This document shows positions 11,577 to 12,971 of a stretch of 12,971 nt of DNA, piece after piece. Position 1 is the stretch's first letter. Each line of letters starts with the position of its first letter. Source of the stretch: JAITVM01 sp031551135 (GTDB taxonomy: Bacteria; Bacillota; Clostridia; Lachnospirales; JAITVM01); assembly GCA_031551135.1 (NCBI GenBank), contig JAVBOA010000048.1:1-12971 (forward strand), given 5' to 3'. Position numbers and translations under genes: made by a program. The notes under the pieces were generated by a model that saw only the letters and a list, made by a program, of their open reading frames with translations, searched no databases and was not told the origin of the DNA.

Positions 11577-11909
11577 ATGGAGAAAGAGCTAATCGCTTCT
11601 AGGAAATATATCAATTCTTATAACAATAAAATTACGTTAAATTATTACATAACTGAATGTACGAATATAAATGAAATTTTATATGGAATTACAATAGAAA
11701 GTTTTATCAATTCAGAAATACAAGAAATAAATAAAGTTCACGCCCTAAATGTATCAAAGTCCTATATACATACAAAAAAATTTATTAAAATGCTATCCGA
11801 AAATTTAGTTACTCCTGTTTTATTAAATGACGTTTTAGAGGATTATTTTGAGACGGACACTAACTATATTCAAGCGGAAATGTGTGAAAAGCTATGCGCT
11901 ACTTTTTAA
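11577..11909 (+). CDS. DUF6514-like small protein (copy B)
   Basis: 110 residues, cytoplasmic. The ribosome binding site AGGGGG (11561-11566) lies 10 bases before the ATG, as in copy A. Identity with copy A is clear over the first 90 residues (YYITECTN, YGITIES, VHALNVSKSYIHTKKFIKML, LVTPVLLNDVLEDY). The last 20 residues (with two cysteines) are extra. The upstream 80 bases are also similar between the copies, including ATTTAAACTATAA and GCTATT-GTTCT, so a whole unit was duplicated. It follows the secreted-protein gene through a hairpin that may be a leaky terminator. Function unknown. Its genetic link to a secreted protein under ECF control suggests an envelope-related or regulatory role. 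Confidence 0.8.
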   Translation: MEKELIASRKYINSYNNKITLNYYITECTNINEILYGITIESFINSEIQEINKVHALNVSKSYIHTKKFIKMLSENLVTPVLLNDVLEDYFETDTNYIQAEMCEKLCATF

Positions 11910-12109
11910 TGATGCAGCAGCCTTTTGATTTACGCCAGGCAATCTCGTTTTCGCCTCATCGATGACCGTGCCGTCAAATTTGTTCTGGAATGCGAGTTTC
12001 AATAGTAAATCTTTACTTTTTCTTATTTGGAGCTTTTTTGACTTTTTATCTTGTCCATCAGGATTTCTCTTTCTATCCTGATGGGCATAAATATCGTTTA
12101 AATTTGGTC
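11892..12109 (-). pseudogene. Decayed coding fragment, minus strand
   Basis: A frame of 72 codons, closed upstream by TGA and ending in TAG (11892-11894), has no start codon with a ribosome binding site. It has protein-like composition and lower AT than the surroundings: charged, with KDLLLKLAFQNKFDGTVIDE followed by AKTRLPGVNQKAAA. The C-terminal codons overlap the DUF6514-like gene by 18 bases. I do not recognise the family. A perfect 10-bp inverted repeat (CCATCAGGAT at 12055-12064, ATCCTGATGG at 12075-12084) lies inside it. It is probably the tail of a lost gene. Confidence 0.35.
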
Positions 12110-12151
12110 AATTTTAATCGGTTAGTTTTGGTTAATTAATGTCGTCAGTAA

Positions 12152-12280
12152 CAGCCGACTTTATACGAAAAATGGACTTTCATTCAAGAACATGCTGGAT
12201 TTTTATCTAATATTGTTACTATAGCCACGCCATTTGCTCCAGCTGCTGTTGAAATTATAAAAAGGATTTTTAGTGTCTAA
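12152..12280 (+). pseudogene. Decayed coding fragment, plus strand
   Basis: 42 codons between two stops, without a start. The encoded end, WTFIQEHAGFLSNIVTIATP then FAPAAVEIIKRIFSV, has a membrane-helix-like character and looks like the C-terminus of a real protein. Family not recognised. Together with the minus-strand fragment, it marks 11.9-12.3 kb as a graveyard of older genes. Confidence 0.3.
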
Positions 12281-12379
12281 TGCTATAAATTATTTAACTA
12301 TAGCGTGTAATTATTTTGGGGACTTCTTTATATTGTCAAAAATAATCACTCGCATTTTTCTAAAACTAAGAAATTTTAA
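12281..12379. other. Intergenic stretch with a small inverted repeat
   Basis: GCTATA (12282-12287) and TATAGC (12299-12304) form a 6-bp stem without a clear T tail. No gene or convincing terminator for the flanking genes was found. Confidence 0.35.
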
Positions 12380-12971
12380 TCAATTCAAATTTCTCAAAAC
12401 CGCAATTCTGCTCTCTTCGTCGTAATCCGCAGAATACCCCAAAATCGGCGCAATTTCGCGTAGACTCACATAATTAAATCCATTTATAAGCCGACCGGAA
12501 AGTTCAACGATTTTATCATCGACTTTTATCTTCACTTTGTTGGGATTCTTTATTGAATTGACCGGTTTATCAAAATTATCCCCAGCTTGAATTTTTTCAG
12601 CTACTGGAATTTCTATTTTATCCACAGATTCGACTATATTATCAACATACTTATCAACATGATAATATTCAATATTCACATCTTTAAACCAATGCGTAAA
12701 TTTTGAGCCCTCAACAATCCTCCCATTTTTAGCAGTACCTTGAACCGCTCCTACACCACCGCCGCGAAGTTCTATGAATTTCCCGCCGCCGATATAAACT
12801 GCCACATGACCTTGCATCCATAAAATGATTCCCGGCAAGTCCGGCATGGTAGATAAATTTCCCTTTTCCTCCGCTAAAGCAAAAGCACCGGATGTATTCA
12901 CATCCTGCCGTCCGTTATATTTAAAACTCCCGTCATCCTGTAGCCAAAGATACCCTTTAACGAGACCATAG
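12380..12971 (-). CDS. NlpC/P60-type cell-wall hydrolase with C-terminal copper-amine-oxidase-N-like domain (5' end outside window)
   Basis: The frame is open from the right edge through 196 residues to TGA at 12380-12382. A GTG at 12899-12901 inside the frame is not the start, because coding similarity continues to the edge (GYLWLQDDGSFKYNGRQDVN). The visible part of the peptidase has ALAEEKGNLSTMPDLPGIIL then WMQGHVAVYIGGGKFIELRG, with His55 and Glu67, and TAKNGRIVEGSKFTHWFKDV. This is the second half of a phage-endolysin-like NlpC/P60 domain. The catalytic Cys lies off the window. After a linker (108-143), residues about 146-196 (KVKIKVDDKIVELSGRLING then FNYVSLREIAPILGYSADYD) form a copper-amine-oxidase-N (PF07833-type) unit, a wall- or surface-associated domain. 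It probably cleaves peptidoglycan peptides. Confidence 0.85.
   Translation of the reverse strand, partial: YGLVKGYLWLQDDGSFKYNGRQDVNTSGAFALAEEKGNLSTMPDLPGIILWMQGHVAVYIGGGKFIELRGGGVGAVQGTAKNGRIVEGSKFTHWFKDVNIEYYHVDKYVDNIVESVDKIEIPVAEKIQAGDNFDKPVNSIKNPNKVKIKVDDKIVELSGRLINGFNYVSLREIAPILGYSADYDEESRIAVLRNLN

Overview
The window looks like accessory DNA from a low-GC, Gram-positive (Firmicutes, probably Clostridia) genome. The reasons are the AT-rich sequence, strong AGGAGG-type ribosome binding sites, sigma-A promoters, rho-independent terminators, an ECF sigma factor paired with a DUF4367-type anti-sigma protein, and small families typical of Clostridia. It could be part of an integrated element or plasmid. 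No replication initiator, integrase or relaxase gene is visible.

Left part (1-1800): the tail of an IS4-like transposase enters from the left edge and meets a small membrane-protein gene that looks cut short. An SGNH/GDSL esterase with its own promoter and terminator follows. Next to that terminator lies the 3' part of a tRNA-like sequence on the minus strand and a 14-bp direct repeat, which together suggest an integration boundary.

Central part (1800-6720): an AbrB-like DNA-binding protein is followed by a segregation-type locus. It has a promoter, a nested repeat cluster that could be the centromere/operator, a ribbon-helix-helix ParR-like gene that seems to start at ATA, and a ParM-like actin. 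A two-helix membrane protein comes next, then a strikingly GC-rich array of CCTACCTCCCC repeats. Immediately after the array is a membrane-anchored FtsK/SpoIIIE-type DNA translocase that keeps the C-terminal gamma-like winged helix. That domain in FtsK reads short polar G-rich DNA motifs, and the complement of the array (GGGGAGGTAGG) is of that kind. I regard the pairing of an actin partition locus, a translocase and a private candidate recognition array as the most interesting system here. A divergent promoter region follows: it drives a candidate 64-nt RNA leftwards and a small secreted protein rightwards.

Right-centre (6720-9280): a vapBC toxin-antitoxin operon (minus strand) with a complete promoter/operator, a conserved small protein, and a decayed unit made of an ECF-type promoter, the relic of a secreted-protein gene and a DUF6514-like gene.

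Right part (9280-12971): a roughly 227-bp mini-element with 22-23-bp spaced inverted iterons lies just before an ECF sigma/anti-sigma operon. Downstream, a promoter-leader segment is duplicated in tandem ahead of a secreted beta-rich protein gene, which is followed by a second DUF6514-like gene. The same promoter block occurs in the decayed unit at 8.24 kb, so the sigma factor probably controls both units. Two fragments of decayed coding sequence separate this from an NlpC/P60-type cell-wall hydrolase with a copper-amine-oxidase-N-like C-terminal domain, whose 5' end lies beyond the right edge.
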